Source: JBDREF01 sp043820045 (lineage in GTDB: Bacteria > Planctomycetota > Phycisphaerae > Sedimentisphaerales > Anaerobacaceae). Taken from it: a DNA stretch of 12,357 bases. The position numbers were made by a program, and so were the translations under genes. Shown in pieces: positions 1-6,381 of the stretch. Every line of letters starts with the position of its first letter. Within the stretch, counting starts at the first letter, position 1. The DNA lies in the NCBI GenBank assembly GCA_043820045.1, contig JBDREF010000506.1, forward strand, positions 1-12,357, written 5' to 3'. The notes beneath the pieces were generated by a model. It saw only the letters and a program-made list of their open reading frames with translations, made no database searches and was not told where the DNA came from.

Positions 1-2006
1 TGATACGCGCCCGCCGTGCCGACGTCCCAGATGTCCGTGCCGGAGGCCGTCATCGTAAAGGTGCCCGCCGGGGCTTCCACGAAGCTGCCGACCGATCCCG
101 GAAGCCCGTGGAACCAAATCGACAGTTCCGAAACACCTTCCTTTGTCCAGTCACGCGGGGAAGCCAACGTCAGTGTTGCCTCGGAACTCTTCAGGTTGTT
201 GTCGTAGCGATAGGGCATCGACTGGCTGCCGCCGTGCACGGTAGTCTGCTCGGCGTAAGGAGGAAGGTCGTTGCCGACCAGTGAACCATTGTCCGTGGTT
301 CCGAAGCCGTCGATCCAGTTGTCGAATATCCTGTTGCTGGCCGCATCGGGCGGGTCGATGTCATTGTAGGACTCGAAGTCGTCCACGACATAGAAGTTAC
401 CCGTCGTGAAGCTCCAGATATTGCCGATCCACGGACTGTCGGGCTGGGCGTTGTTGACTTCATCAATCCGCCAGTAGTACGCAGTATCCAGCAGCAGTGC
501 CCCCGGATCATAGCTCTCGTCGCCGAGGGCCTTAGTCCCTTTGTACTCGGGCGAGGCACTTGTGGCATTCGCTACGGCGTCTGAATCGGCGCCGAAATAC
601 ACCTCGTGCGAAGCAGCAAGATAGCCCGCAGCCCAAGTGAGAATTGGCGTAGCCTCCACGCCCACGGCGCCATTGGCGGGATACGGATTGCCGACGGCGC
701 CCTCAGTACTGAACATCCAGACATCGCCTTTGTGCGTAGCGACGGCGTCGAACTCATCGACGCGCCAGTAGTAAGTCTTGGCCGCTCTGAGCGGGCCTGG
801 AGTATAGGTCGTACCTCCCTGCGGGAGGCCTCCGGCTGCGTTGCTCACATCGTCGAAATTGTCGCCGAAATAGACCGTGTGCAATTTTGCACCGAAACCC
901 GCCGTCCATGTAAGCCTCGCATCCAGAGCGACGGACTCTGCACCATCAGCCGGGTTTGGATTATAGGCTTTCTTTGGCGGAACCGAGAAACTCCAGACGT
1001 CGCCTTTCCAAGGGCTGTCCGGTTCGGCATCGTTGACCTCATCGACTCGCCAGTAATAGGTTGTGCCCGGAACCAGGCCGTCCGGATATGCAAACCCCGG
1101 AAAACCGGCAACAAAGAACGCCGAGGCCTGGTTGCCTCGGAACGTCTCGCTTTCATGCGTAGCGTTGCTCACGTCGTCGAAATTGTCACCCAAATAGACA
1201 TCGTGGGATACTGCGAAATCCCCGGGCCTCCAGGAGAGCGTAATCCATGTATCCGGGTGTATGCCGCCATCCTTCGGGTCGGGGGCAAAGGCCTGAGGCA
1301 ACCCTTCGCCGACCATAGCATTCTGAACTTCCTCCTGCGACAGAGCCCGGTTGTAGATGCGGACATCATCGAGCATGCCGAGGAATTCGCGGTTTGCGTC
1401 TCTGGCCGTACCGATACGGACAGTAGCTGTGTCCGCTGCTCCCGGCAGGGTGATTCCACTCCCACCTCTGCCGGCATCTTCTCCATTGATATAGTACTGG
1501 TGGCCTCCATCGATTACCTGTGCAGCAGCGTGTACCCATTCATTGAGTGGCACCAGCACCGTACTCAGCGTGCCTATTCCACCCGTGCTAAAGTGAAGGG
1601 CACCGCTCACTTGAGTGTAAAGGCTGTAGGACCGCCCGGGATTTGCGCCCTTTGCCATGATCCCTTGCCAATCAGCTCCGGTGGGTCCGATGTACCTTTC
1701 AGTATTAATCCAGGCCATCACGGTGACTTCTTTGTCCACCGTCAGGATTTCGGCATGGGGCACCTCCACAAAATCATCGACCCCGTCAAACTGCAAAGCT
1801 CCGCCGATCTTGCCGGCCACCCACTGCGGGTCGCTCCGGAAAGCGCCATCGTTGCCGTTGCCGCTAAAGTCAGTGACCGTCGTCCCGGAGCCGTCGTCGA
1901 GCCTCCACCAGCCAACGAGACTCGGGTCAGCCGCCTTCGCCGGGCTCGTCAGAACTGAGCACAACACCAATACAGCAGAAATCAAATAGATAAGTTTTTT
2001 ACACAT
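1..2006 (-). CDS. Secreted LamG-domain protein with three FN3-like repeats (3' end off the window)
   Basis: The frame is open from ATG 2006 to the left edge (668 codons; no stop seen). A signal peptide of about 24 residues (MCKKLIYLISAVLVL..., likely cleaved after AKA) is followed by a LamG/concanavalin-like domain at about residues 25-225, with typical GWWRLDDGSG, LQFDGVDDFVEVP and LDDVRIYNRALS segments. Three repeats of about 95-110 residues follow (about 240-537), each with a VYFGDNFDDV-like and a YYWRVDEVN-like strand. A further region (VDDFESYND...) continues off the window. The start is well set: TAAGGAGGA lies 5 nt upstream. This architecture is common in planctomycete extracellular proteins and usually suggests carbohydrate binding or surface adhesion; no catalytic motif is visible in the part seen. 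It has its own promoter and a long leader. Substrate and partner are unknown. Confidence 0.88.
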   Translation of the reverse strand, partial: MCKKLIYLISAVLVLCSVLTSPAKAADPSLVGWWRLDDGSGTTVTDFSGNGNDGAFRSDPQWVAGKIGGALQFDGVDDFVEVPHAEILTVDKEVTVMAWINTERYIGPTGADWQGIMAKGANPGRSYSLYTQVSGALHFSTGGIGTLSTVLVPLNEWVHAAAQVIDGGHQYYINGEDAGRGGSGITLPGAADTATVRIGTARDANREFLGMLDDVRIYNRALSQEEVQNAMVGEGLPQAFAPDPKDGGIHPDTWITLSWRPGDFAVSHDVYLGDNFDDVSNATHESETFRGNQASAFFVAGFPGFAYPDGLVPGTTYYWRVDEVNDAEPDSPWKGDVWSFSVPPKKAYNPNPADGAESVALDARLTWTAGFGAKLHTVYFGDNFDDVSNAAGGLPQGGTTYTPGPLRAAKTYYWRVDEFDAVATHKGDVWMFSTEGAVGNPYPANGAVGVEATPILTWAAGYLAASHEVYFGADSDAVANATSASPEYKGTKALGDESYDPGALLLDTAYYWRIDEVNNAQPDSPWIGNIWSFTTGNFYVVDDFESYNDIDPPDAASNRIFDNWIDGFGTTDNGSLVGNDLPPYAEQTTVHGGSQSMPYRYDNNLKSSEATLTLASPRDWTKEGVSELSIWFHGLPGSVGSFVEAPAGTFTMTASGTDIWDVGTAGAY
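395..1300 (-). repeat. Three tandem FN3-like repeats inside the LamG protein
   Basis: Each unit is about 270-325 nt and begins with a P-x-P/N-P-x-D/N-G turn (PDPKDGG, NPADGAE, YPANGAV). It then has a TW/SW strand, a VYxG strand with DNFDDV or a variant, and a YYWR[VI]DE strand, and ends WSF or WMF. The first two units keep near-identical DNA over about 40 nt, at roughly 1159-1198 and 838-877, which implies fairly recent internal duplication. The third is more diverged (GADSDAV in place of GDNFDDV). Confidence 0.75.
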
Positions 2007-2011
2007 AATAG

Positions 2012-2020
2012 TCCTCCTTA
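2012..2020 (-). promoter_or_regulatory. Strong ribosome binding site of the LamG gene
   Basis: TAAGGAGGA sits 5 nt before ATG 2006. It is the best Shine-Dalgarno match in front of any gene in the window and fixes the start of the signal-peptide-bearing protein. Confidence 0.85.
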
Positions 2021-2040
2021 CAAAAAAGCTCACACGCCCC

Positions 2041-2063
2041 TGCCCAGGCCACACGCCGGGGCA
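2041..2063 (-). promoter_or_regulatory. Hairpin just upstream of the LamG ribosome binding site
   Basis: On the minus strand TGCCC pairs with GGGCA, then after a 1x1 mismatch GGC pairs with GCC around a 5-nt loop. A competing pairing, GCCCC with GGGGC (2062-2058 and 2040-2036), uses the same bases. A T6 run follows 13 nt later, too far for a classic intrinsic terminator. It could limit ribosome access or be an attenuator remnant. Confidence 0.35.
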
Positions 2064-2219
2064 AGTTATGGTTCTTTCGGTTTCATTGGGATTGTTCTGT
2101 CCGCGTCTGAGATGAGTTCTTGTGACTTGAGACTACCTCCTTCCTCTGAAAAAGGACCGTCAATCCGGCAAGATGAGGTTTCTCGCACCCAAAACATCCA
2201 ACTCCGGATATCCCTGCCT

Positions 2220-2326
2220 TGTCCGCTGTTGGCCTTCGCTGTCGGGAGAATCAATCGAAATGCACAGGACTCTCATCATCCCGGCCTTACCGCCTTTCAA
2301 AACACCGATTCCAACCTGCTCGGACA
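2220..2326 (-). ncRNA. Candidate structured leader RNA (unknown class)
   Basis: This element begins about 12 nt after the predicted transcription start. Read on the minus strand, four helices nest inside one another: P1 TGTCCG/CGGACA (2326-2321 with 2225-2220), P2 GTTGG/CCAAC (2315-2311 with 2232-2228), P3 TCGG/CCGA (2308-2305 with 2245-2242) and P4 GAGAGTC/GATTCTC (2274-2268 with 2252-2246, one G-U pair, 15-nt loop). I checked from memory for core motifs of the c-di-GMP, TPP, FMN, cobalamin, glycine and SAM riboswitches and of SRP and 6S RNA, and recognised none. It could be a cis-regulatory leader, a separate small RNA, or chance pairing. Confidence 0.35.
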
Positions 2327-2344
2327 CAGATGCAACTCACTTAC

Positions 2345-2374
2345 TTTATACCAGATTTGCGGCTTTCTTGTCAA
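2345..2374 (-). promoter_or_regulatory. Sigma70-type promoter for the LamG gene
   Basis: On the minus strand there is a consensus -35 TTGACA (2374-2369), an 18-nt spacer and a -10 TATAAA (2350-2345) preceded by TGG, an extended -10. Transcription would start near 2338, leaving a leader of about 330 nt before ATG 2006. The -35 box is perfect and the -10 box matches 5 of 6. Confidence 0.6.
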
Positions 2375-2434
2375 ACGGAAAATATGCAGAAAAGCAAGGA
2401 ACAGCCCCGACATCCGTGCGCGACCGCGGACGGC

Positions 2435-2962
2435 TTATTCTGCGTGCCTGAGAGTGTATTCCGACAGAAGGCGCCGGCCGTTCGGGCAAAAACACGTTAC
2501 CTCCAGGATATAGTCCTGAGTGCCGGCCTGGTCGAAAGGAAGGTTGAACTCGTAAGCCCGCAGAAAGTCCAGCCAATTCTCGTTGTTCGCAGCCGGATCG
2601 TTCAAATCAAAATCCGGCCAAATAGTAACTCTCTTGCCCTTCGGCTCGGCCGACCGCTGCACATACTCGTACAACTCGAAACGAAACGTGCCCGGCGATT
2701 TAAGCTGACAGCCATAGTGATCAAGCAAACTGACGTAAAGGCTTATTCCGGACCGATCGATATCGTCAACGAACACAAATTCAGTCAACGGCAGGATATC
2801 GATCTTCACGGGAGCATAACGGGCGTAAAAAGAAAGCTTCTCTATACCTTCGTCAGTCACAGCGCCGGATTCAGGAGGCATGCTCGGCCGGTCGCAGCCG
2901 GCCCCTGTGAGAAACAATATCAATATCAACAACACACAGAATATGGTCAGCACTGATTTCAT
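2435..2962 (-). CDS. Hypothetical lipoprotein, fourth gene of the pgsA-ribBA run
   Basis: The protein has 175 residues from ATG 2962. An ATG at 2992 is also in frame but has no ribosome binding site and would put charged residues ahead of the export signal. The N-terminus MKSVLTIFCVLLILILFL is a hydrophobic export segment followed by TGAGC, so Cys23 is the likely lipidation site, although the lipobox is imperfect (G at -3). The mature part looks like a compact beta-rich domain, with strands such as SGISLYVSLLDHYG, TFRFELYEYVQRS and YILEVTCFCPNGRRLL. I do not recognise the family and assign no function. It starts 58 nt after the ribBA stop, so it is probably co-transcribed. Confidence 0.72.
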   Translation of the reverse strand: MKSVLTIFCVLLILILFLTGAGCDRPSMPPESGAVTDEGIEKLSFYARYAPVKIDILPLTEFVFVDDIDRSGISLYVSLLDHYGCQLKSPGTFRFELYEYVQRSAEPKGKRVTIWPDFDLNDPAANNENWLDFLRAYEFNLPFDQAGTQDYILEVTCFCPNGRRLLSEYTLRHAE

Positions 2963-3020
2963 CTCAGTTTTCCGTTGCCGAAAGAACAACATACCAGCAG
3001 CGACGGCCTAACGCAGGCGG

Positions 3021-4262
3021 TCATAAATCTTCATCAAGCAGATGACCGAAACGATATTTCTTTGTTCGCAAATAGTCTATGTTGTGCTCGCCCGGCTCCG
3101 CCCTCAGCGGTATCTGCTCCACGATCTTTATACCATAGACTTCGAGGCGGTCGATCTTCTTGGGATTGTTGGTCAGGATGCGTATCTTCCGCAGGCCCAG
3201 GTCGAGGCAGATTTGGGCGCCGATTCCGTAATCGCGCTTATCGGCCATGAAACCCAGTTTCAGATTCGCATCCACCGTGTCAAACCCCTGCTCCTGAAGC
3301 TTATAGGCTCTCAGCTTATTGCTCAGGCCGATCCCTCGGCCTTCCTGCCTCAGGTAAATCACGGCGCCTTTTCCGGCTTCTTCAATCATTTTCAGGGCCG
3401 TAACTAACTGATAGCCGCATTCGCAGCGCTGTGAATGAAACAGATCGCCGGTCATACACTCCGAATGGACTCGAACCAAGACCGGCTCGTCGTGCTCGAT
3501 AGGCTTGCCGCTGTCATCGAGCCGGCCGACGTCGCCTTTGCACAACGCCAGATGCGGCTCGAGCGAAGTTATGCTCTCGTAGCCGATCAGAGAGAATTGG
3601 CCGTAGTCCGTAGGCAGGGTAATGCACTCAACGCGTTTAATCTGGCTCTCGCGCTGCATGCGATATTCTATCAGTTTGGCGATTGAAGCGATTTTGAGAT
3701 TGTGCTCTTCGCAGAATTTCAGCAGCTCCGGCACTCGTGCCATCGAGCCGTCTTCATTCATTATTTCACAGATGACGGCCGCATGTTTCAAACCTGCCAG
3801 ACGCATCAAATCAACCGAGCCCTCGGTCTGTCCGGCCCGTACCAGGACGCCGCCTTCGCGGGCGCGCAGCGGAAATATATGGCCGGGACGGGCAAGGTCG
3901 CCCGGCCTGGCGCCGTCGGCGATTGCCGCCTGAATCGTCCGCGCCCTGTCGGCGGCACTGATTCCGGTACTGACGCCATCGGCGGCATCGATACTCACGG
4001 TAAAAGCTGTGCCAAAACGGGCCGTATTATCGACCGTCTGCGCATAGAGGCCGAGCGAATCACATTTCTCGGGCGTTAGCGGCAGGCAGATGAGGCCCCG
4101 GCCGAACCTGGCCATAAAGTTGACAATCTGGGGCGTTACCTTCTCAGCGGCACACACCAGGTCGCCTTCATTTTCGCGGTTCTCAGCATCGACAAGGACA
4201 ACCATGTTGCCACGGCGAAGCTCCTCCAGAATTTGGGGTATTTCGCTGAATTCCACTGTCAC
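3021..4262 (-). CDS. ribBA: Bifunctional 3,4-dihydroxy-2-butanone-4-phosphate synthase / GTP cyclohydrolase II
   Basis: This enzyme supplies both precursors of riboflavin: ribulose 5-phosphate to dihydroxybutanone phosphate plus formate, and GTP to the diaminopyrimidine. The length is normal at 413 residues. The RibB half (about 1-205) has DAENRENEGD at 25-34, GRGLICLPL, and GHIFPLRAREGG from 127. The RibA half (about 206-405) has the zinc ligands C269, C280 and C282 in the standard C-x10-C-x-C spacing and YLRQEGRGIGL from 303. Translation begins at GTG 4262 with GAGGA 6 nt upstream. One oddity is GQTEGSVDL at 144-152: Gln145 stands where E. coli RibB has the metal-binding His153. No FMN-riboswitch-like leader precedes the gene. 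It lies 66 nt after pgsA, as an internal gene of the run. Confidence 0.96.
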   Translation of the reverse strand: MTVEFSEIPQILEELRRGNMVVLVDAENRENEGDLVCAAEKVTPQIVNFMARFGRGLICLPLTPEKCDSLGLYAQTVDNTARFGTAFTVSIDAADGVSTGISAADRARTIQAAIADGARPGDLARPGHIFPLRAREGGVLVRAGQTEGSVDLMRLAGLKHAAVICEIMNEDGSMARVPELLKFCEEHNLKIASIAKLIEYRMQRESQIKRVECITLPTDYGQFSLIGYESITSLEPHLALCKGDVGRLDDSGKPIEHDEPVLVRVHSECMTGDLFHSQRCECGYQLVTALKMIEEAGKGAVIYLRQEGRGIGLSNKLRAYKLQEQGFDTVDANLKLGFMADKRDYGIGAQICLDLGLRKIRILTNNPKKIDRLEVYGIKIVEQIPLRAEPGEHNIDYLRTKKYRFGHLLDEDL

Positions 4263-4328
4263 TGCCTATCCTCACCGAAGAACGTGAAGCAATAATCGTA
4301 AATCCAAATGCAAACGGCCATCCGGGTA

Positions 4329-4973
4329 TTACTTTAGATTCCCGGTTTTGTTCGCCAGGCTCTGCTCATAGGCCTCAATATAGCGACTTCCGTCACGAAT
4401 GTAAATAAGGGTGGCCAAAATAGCCGCTCCGGCGGCCGACCACCAGAGGCTCCGCAGGAACCAAATCCAGCCGGGCAGGAAGCCGGAAACCTCTGGGGCG
4501 ATGAGAATCCCGGCAACCATAGACAACTGAAGGGCCGTAGCGAGTTTGCCGATGAAGACGGGGTGTATGTGAATTTTTGTAGTAATGAGGTAAACGATTA
4601 CGAAACCGATCAACAGGAACAGGTCCTTGCCGATTATCAAAACCACAACCGTCGGTGGAAGCCTGAAGTTTTCAACGTGGCCCCGCTCTGAGGCCAGAAG
4701 CAGGCACGCACATGTAATCAGCAGTTTATCCGCAATCGGATCGAGAAATGCGCCGAGTTTCGTGATCTGGTTTTTCCTTCGGGCCAGGTAGCCGTCAACG
4801 CCGTCACTGATCGCCATCAGCAAAAAGACGAGAGTCGCTCCGTACCGCATCGCATTCCGGGCAGCATCGCCAAATGCCGGGTCATTTATCTTCAACATGA
4901 AGCTGACAAACGGGATGATCATCAATACCCGGAAGATGGTGATTCGAGTGGCCCAATTTAATTTAACACTCAT
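4329..4973 (-). CDS. pgsA: CDP-alcohol phosphatidyltransferase, probably phosphatidylglycerophosphate synthase
   Basis: This is a membrane enzyme that transfers a phosphatidyl group from CDP-diacylglycerol to an alcohol, most likely glycerol 3-phosphate in phospholipid synthesis. The 214-residue protein has the full family signature: D57, D60, G61, A64, R65, G74, D78 and D82, within DGVDGYLAR and GAFLDPIAD. Hydrophobic segments lie around 13-28, 44-56, 83-95, 107-131, 145-160 and 173-191. ATG 4973 is preferred: it lies 23 nt after the preceding stop, whereas the frame's upstream start at 5093 would overlap that gene by about 97 nt. The ribosome binding site is weak. Its substrate (glycerol phosphate, inositol phosphate or another) cannot be settled from motifs alone; PgsA is the usual identity at this length. 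Confidence 0.87.
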   Translation of the reverse strand: MSVKLNWATRITIFRVLMIIPFVSFMLKINDPAFGDAARNAMRYGATLVFLLMAISDGVDGYLARRKNQITKLGAFLDPIADKLLITCACLLLASERGHVENFRLPPTVVVLIIGKDLFLLIGFVIVYLITTKIHIHPVFIGKLATALQLSMVAGILIAPEVSGFLPGWIWFLRSLWWSAAGAAILATLIYIRDGSRYIEAYEQSLANKTGNLK

Positions 4974-4996
4974 CGTTCTTTTACCGCAAACAATTG

Positions 4997-5401
4997 CTAA
5001 TCTTTGCGCTGGAGCCGGCCATCCGATACACCTATGCTCTTTTCTCTGGCTCGAATCCCCGGAGGTATTGCTTTCTGTGAGACAACCTTCCACGGGCCGT
5101 CGATATTAACGCCCATTTCCCAGTGAGTATCGACATGGCGGTAAAAGCGCTTCTTGTAGTAGAAGTGACTCGGAAAATCGACCACCACGTAAACACCCCA
5201 CTGCGAATCGTAAACAAGCTCCAGGTCGCTGTGTTTGCGGCGGTATCCGTGGGCAGGCGCGTGAGGGGGAGGTCCGTTTCCGCGGCTACGGGTGTAGCCC
5301 CAACTCGCGCCATCGCTCGAACTGCGGCACGAAGCGAGTAAGCCGGCTGCGCAAAGCAAAGCAACCGCTAACACTGCCAAGGACAGGAGTCTCGATTTCA
5401 T
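4997..5401 (-). CDS. Small hypothetical lipoprotein, first gene of the pgsA-ribBA run
   Basis: The protein has 134 residues. The N-terminus MKSRLLSLAVLAVALL... ends in a good lipobox, LASC, with Cys25 the lipidation site. ATG 5401 has GAGGG 7 nt upstream and is preferred to TTG 5407. After a low-complexity Ser/Gly/Pro linker comes an aromatic-rich stretch (about 63-108) with YDSQWGVYVVVDFPSHFYY, a KKRFYRHVDTHWE strand and a DGPWKVV turn. Such Tyr/Trp-rich beta repeats occur in small uncharacterised envelope lipoproteins; I cannot name the family. It lies just behind the predicted operon promoter and 23 nt before pgsA, which is at least consistent with an envelope role. Confidence 0.75.
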   Translation of the reverse strand: MKSRLLSLAVLAVALLCAAGLLASCRSSSDGASWGYTRSRGNGPPPHAPAHGYRRKHSDLELVYDSQWGVYVVVDFPSHFYYKKRFYRHVDTHWEMGVNIDGPWKVVSQKAIPPGIRAREKSIGVSDGRLQRKD

Positions 5402-5442
5402 GACCAATCCCTCATAGTGCTCTGACTTGTCAATAATCAGTC

Positions 5443-5459
5443 TGATACCATCCGTATCA
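5443..5459 (-). promoter_or_regulatory. Inverted repeat at the predicted transcription start of the pgsA-ribBA run
   Basis: TGATAC-N5-GTATCA is a perfect 6-bp inverted repeat. It begins about where the minus-strand transcript should start (near 5459), so it would form a 5'-terminal mRNA hairpin, or be an operator overlapping the start point. The protein or effect is unknown. Confidence 0.4.
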
Positions 5460-5465
5460 CCACAG

Positions 5466-5493
5466 AATATAGCACAAATGCAGAATCGTTCAA
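5466..5493 (-). promoter_or_regulatory. Promoter for the lipoprotein-pgsA-ribBA-lipoprotein run
   Basis: On the minus strand the -35 is TTGAAC (5493-5488), the spacer is 16 nt and the -10 is TATATT (5471-5466). The expected start is near 5459, giving a leader of about 58 nt to ATG 5401. It is divergent from the pdxJ promoter, with about 90 nt between the two -10 boxes. Confidence 0.5.
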
Positions 5494-5538
5494 CCGATTG
5501 CCGAGAAAAAGGCAGACTATTTTGTCGTCGTTATTTAC

Positions 5539-5566
5539 TTGTCCTGCGACGGCACACTGATATAAT
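5539..5566 (+). promoter_or_regulatory. Promoter for pdxJ-dapA
   Basis: TTGTCC (5539-5544, 4 of 6 matches) is followed after 16 nt by a perfect TATAAT (5561-5566). A start near 5573 would leave only about 20 nt of leader before ATG 5593. Confidence 0.6.
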
Positions 5567-5592
5567 TCACCCGGTTAATCAAGGGCAAGAAG

Positions 5593-6318
5593 ATGGCTGT
5601 ACTCAATGTAAATATCGATCATGTCGCAACGGTAAGACAGGCTCGTCTGACCGATGAGCCGGATCCCGTCTGGGCCGCGGTCCAATGCGAATTGGCCGGC
5701 GCAAACGGAATTACCGTTCACCTGCGTCAGGACAGACGCCACATTTGCGACCGGGACGTTCGCCTGCTGAAAGAAACCGTCGCCTGCAAGCTGAACCTCG
5801 AAATGTGTATGGCCGAACCGATAGTCAGGATCGCCGAGCAGATCAAACCCGACCAGGTAACGCTGGTACCGGAAAAGAGAACCGAGCTGACCACTGAAGG
5901 CGGCCTTGATTGTCTCGGGCACAAGAAGCGCCTCGCCGAAGTCGTCAGGAAAATGCACAGGAAAGGCATTCTGGTAAGCACGTTCATCGCACCAGACAGA
6001 GAGCAGATTGTCGCCTCGGCAGCGACCGGCTGTGACGCCGTCGAACTGCACACCGGCATGTACGCAAACGCCAGGGGACCCAGAGCCGTCGGCAAGAGAC
6101 TCAGCGAGCTGAAAGCCGGAAGGGACCTTGCACTGGAAAACAAGCTGGTGGTCCACGCCGGCCACGGCCTGACGTATCGCAATATCGCTGAGGTGGCACG
6201 AATCGAGAACCTTTGCGAATTTAATATCGGCCACAGCATAGTGGCGCGGGCGGTCCTTGTCGGGATGAGGCAGGCAACCGCCGAAATGATAACACTGATA
6301 GACAAGTTCAGTTCTTAG
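5593..6318 (+). CDS. pdxJ: Pyridoxine 5'-phosphate synthase
   Basis: This cytosolic TIM-barrel enzyme condenses 1-deoxy-xylulose 5-phosphate with 3-amino-2-oxopropyl phosphate to form pyridoxine 5'-phosphate (the DXP-dependent vitamin B6 pathway). The 241-residue length is normal. Numbering runs two behind E. coli PdxJ, so the active-site residues appear as H43 and R45 (TVHLRQDRRH), E70 (LNLEM), E151 (ELHTGMYA), H191 (HAGHGLTYRN) and H214 (NIGHSIVARA). The phosphate-binding LVPEKR segment is intact. The usual HLREDRRH reads HLRQDRRH here, but that Glu is not one of the listed catalytic residues. AAGGG lies 7 nt before ATG 5593. It is the first gene of a plus-strand operon with dapA. Confidence 0.96.
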   Translation: MAVLNVNIDHVATVRQARLTDEPDPVWAAVQCELAGANGITVHLRQDRRHICDRDVRLLKETVACKLNLEMCMAEPIVRIAEQIKPDQVTLVPEKRTELTTEGGLDCLGHKKRLAEVVRKMHRKGILVSTFIAPDREQIVASAATGCDAVELHTGMYANARGPRAVGKRLSELKAGRDLALENKLVVHAGHGLTYRNIAEVARIENLCEFNIGHSIVARAVLVGMRQATAEMITLIDKFSS

Positions 6319-6334
6319 CTGACCAGTTCATGTC

Positions 6335-6354
6335 GCATACGCTTTCGAGTATGC
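6335..6354 (+). other. Hairpin between pdxJ and dapA
   Basis: GCATAC and GTATGC form a 6-bp stem around an 8-nt loop, extendable by one C-G pair. No T-run follows, so it is unlikely to terminate transcription. It could mark an mRNA processing or stability point between the two cistrons. Confidence 0.35.
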
Positions 6355-6381
6355 ACCATCGACCAAATTAGGAGATTGAGA

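Larger units (their letters stand above)
2007..2434 (-). other. Gene-free 428-nt leader and promoter region of the LamG gene
   Basis: No credible protein fits here; the short open frames lack start signals. Read on the minus strand it holds a sigma70-like promoter (2374-2345), a candidate folded RNA (2326-2220), a perfect but orphan Shine-Dalgarno string AAGGAGGT (2142-2135) with no ATG, GTG or TTG at a usable distance, a GC-rich hairpin (2063-2041), a T6 run and the LamG ribosome binding site (2020-2012). I see no clear T-tailed terminator behind the lipoprotein gene that ends at 2435. Confidence 0.6.

Noticed and set aside
606..1958. Long plus-strand open frame (450 codons) opposite the LamG gene
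   Set aside because: It lacks a ribosome binding site and recognisable domains. The minus strand gives a signal peptide, LamG fold and FN3-like repeats in one frame, so this is an antisense shadow.
2066..2254. Short minus-strand open frame from TTG 2254 in the LamG leader
   Set aside because: It has no Shine-Dalgarno before the TTG and unremarkable composition, and it overlaps the folded RNA candidate.
4263..4328. FMN riboswitch before ribBA
   Set aside because: The gap is only 66 nt and holds no FMN-element core. The operon leader at 5402-5459 is also too short.
4974..5093. Longer N-terminus for the pgsA product
   Set aside because: The extra 40 residues overlap the preceding lipoprotein gene and are not membrane-protein-like. 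ATG 4973 fits the family start and the 23-nt gap.
5728..5730. Glu-to-Gln change in the PdxJ HLREDRRH motif
   Set aside because: The altered residue (Q46) is not among the catalytic or phosphate-binding residues, and all of those are intact.
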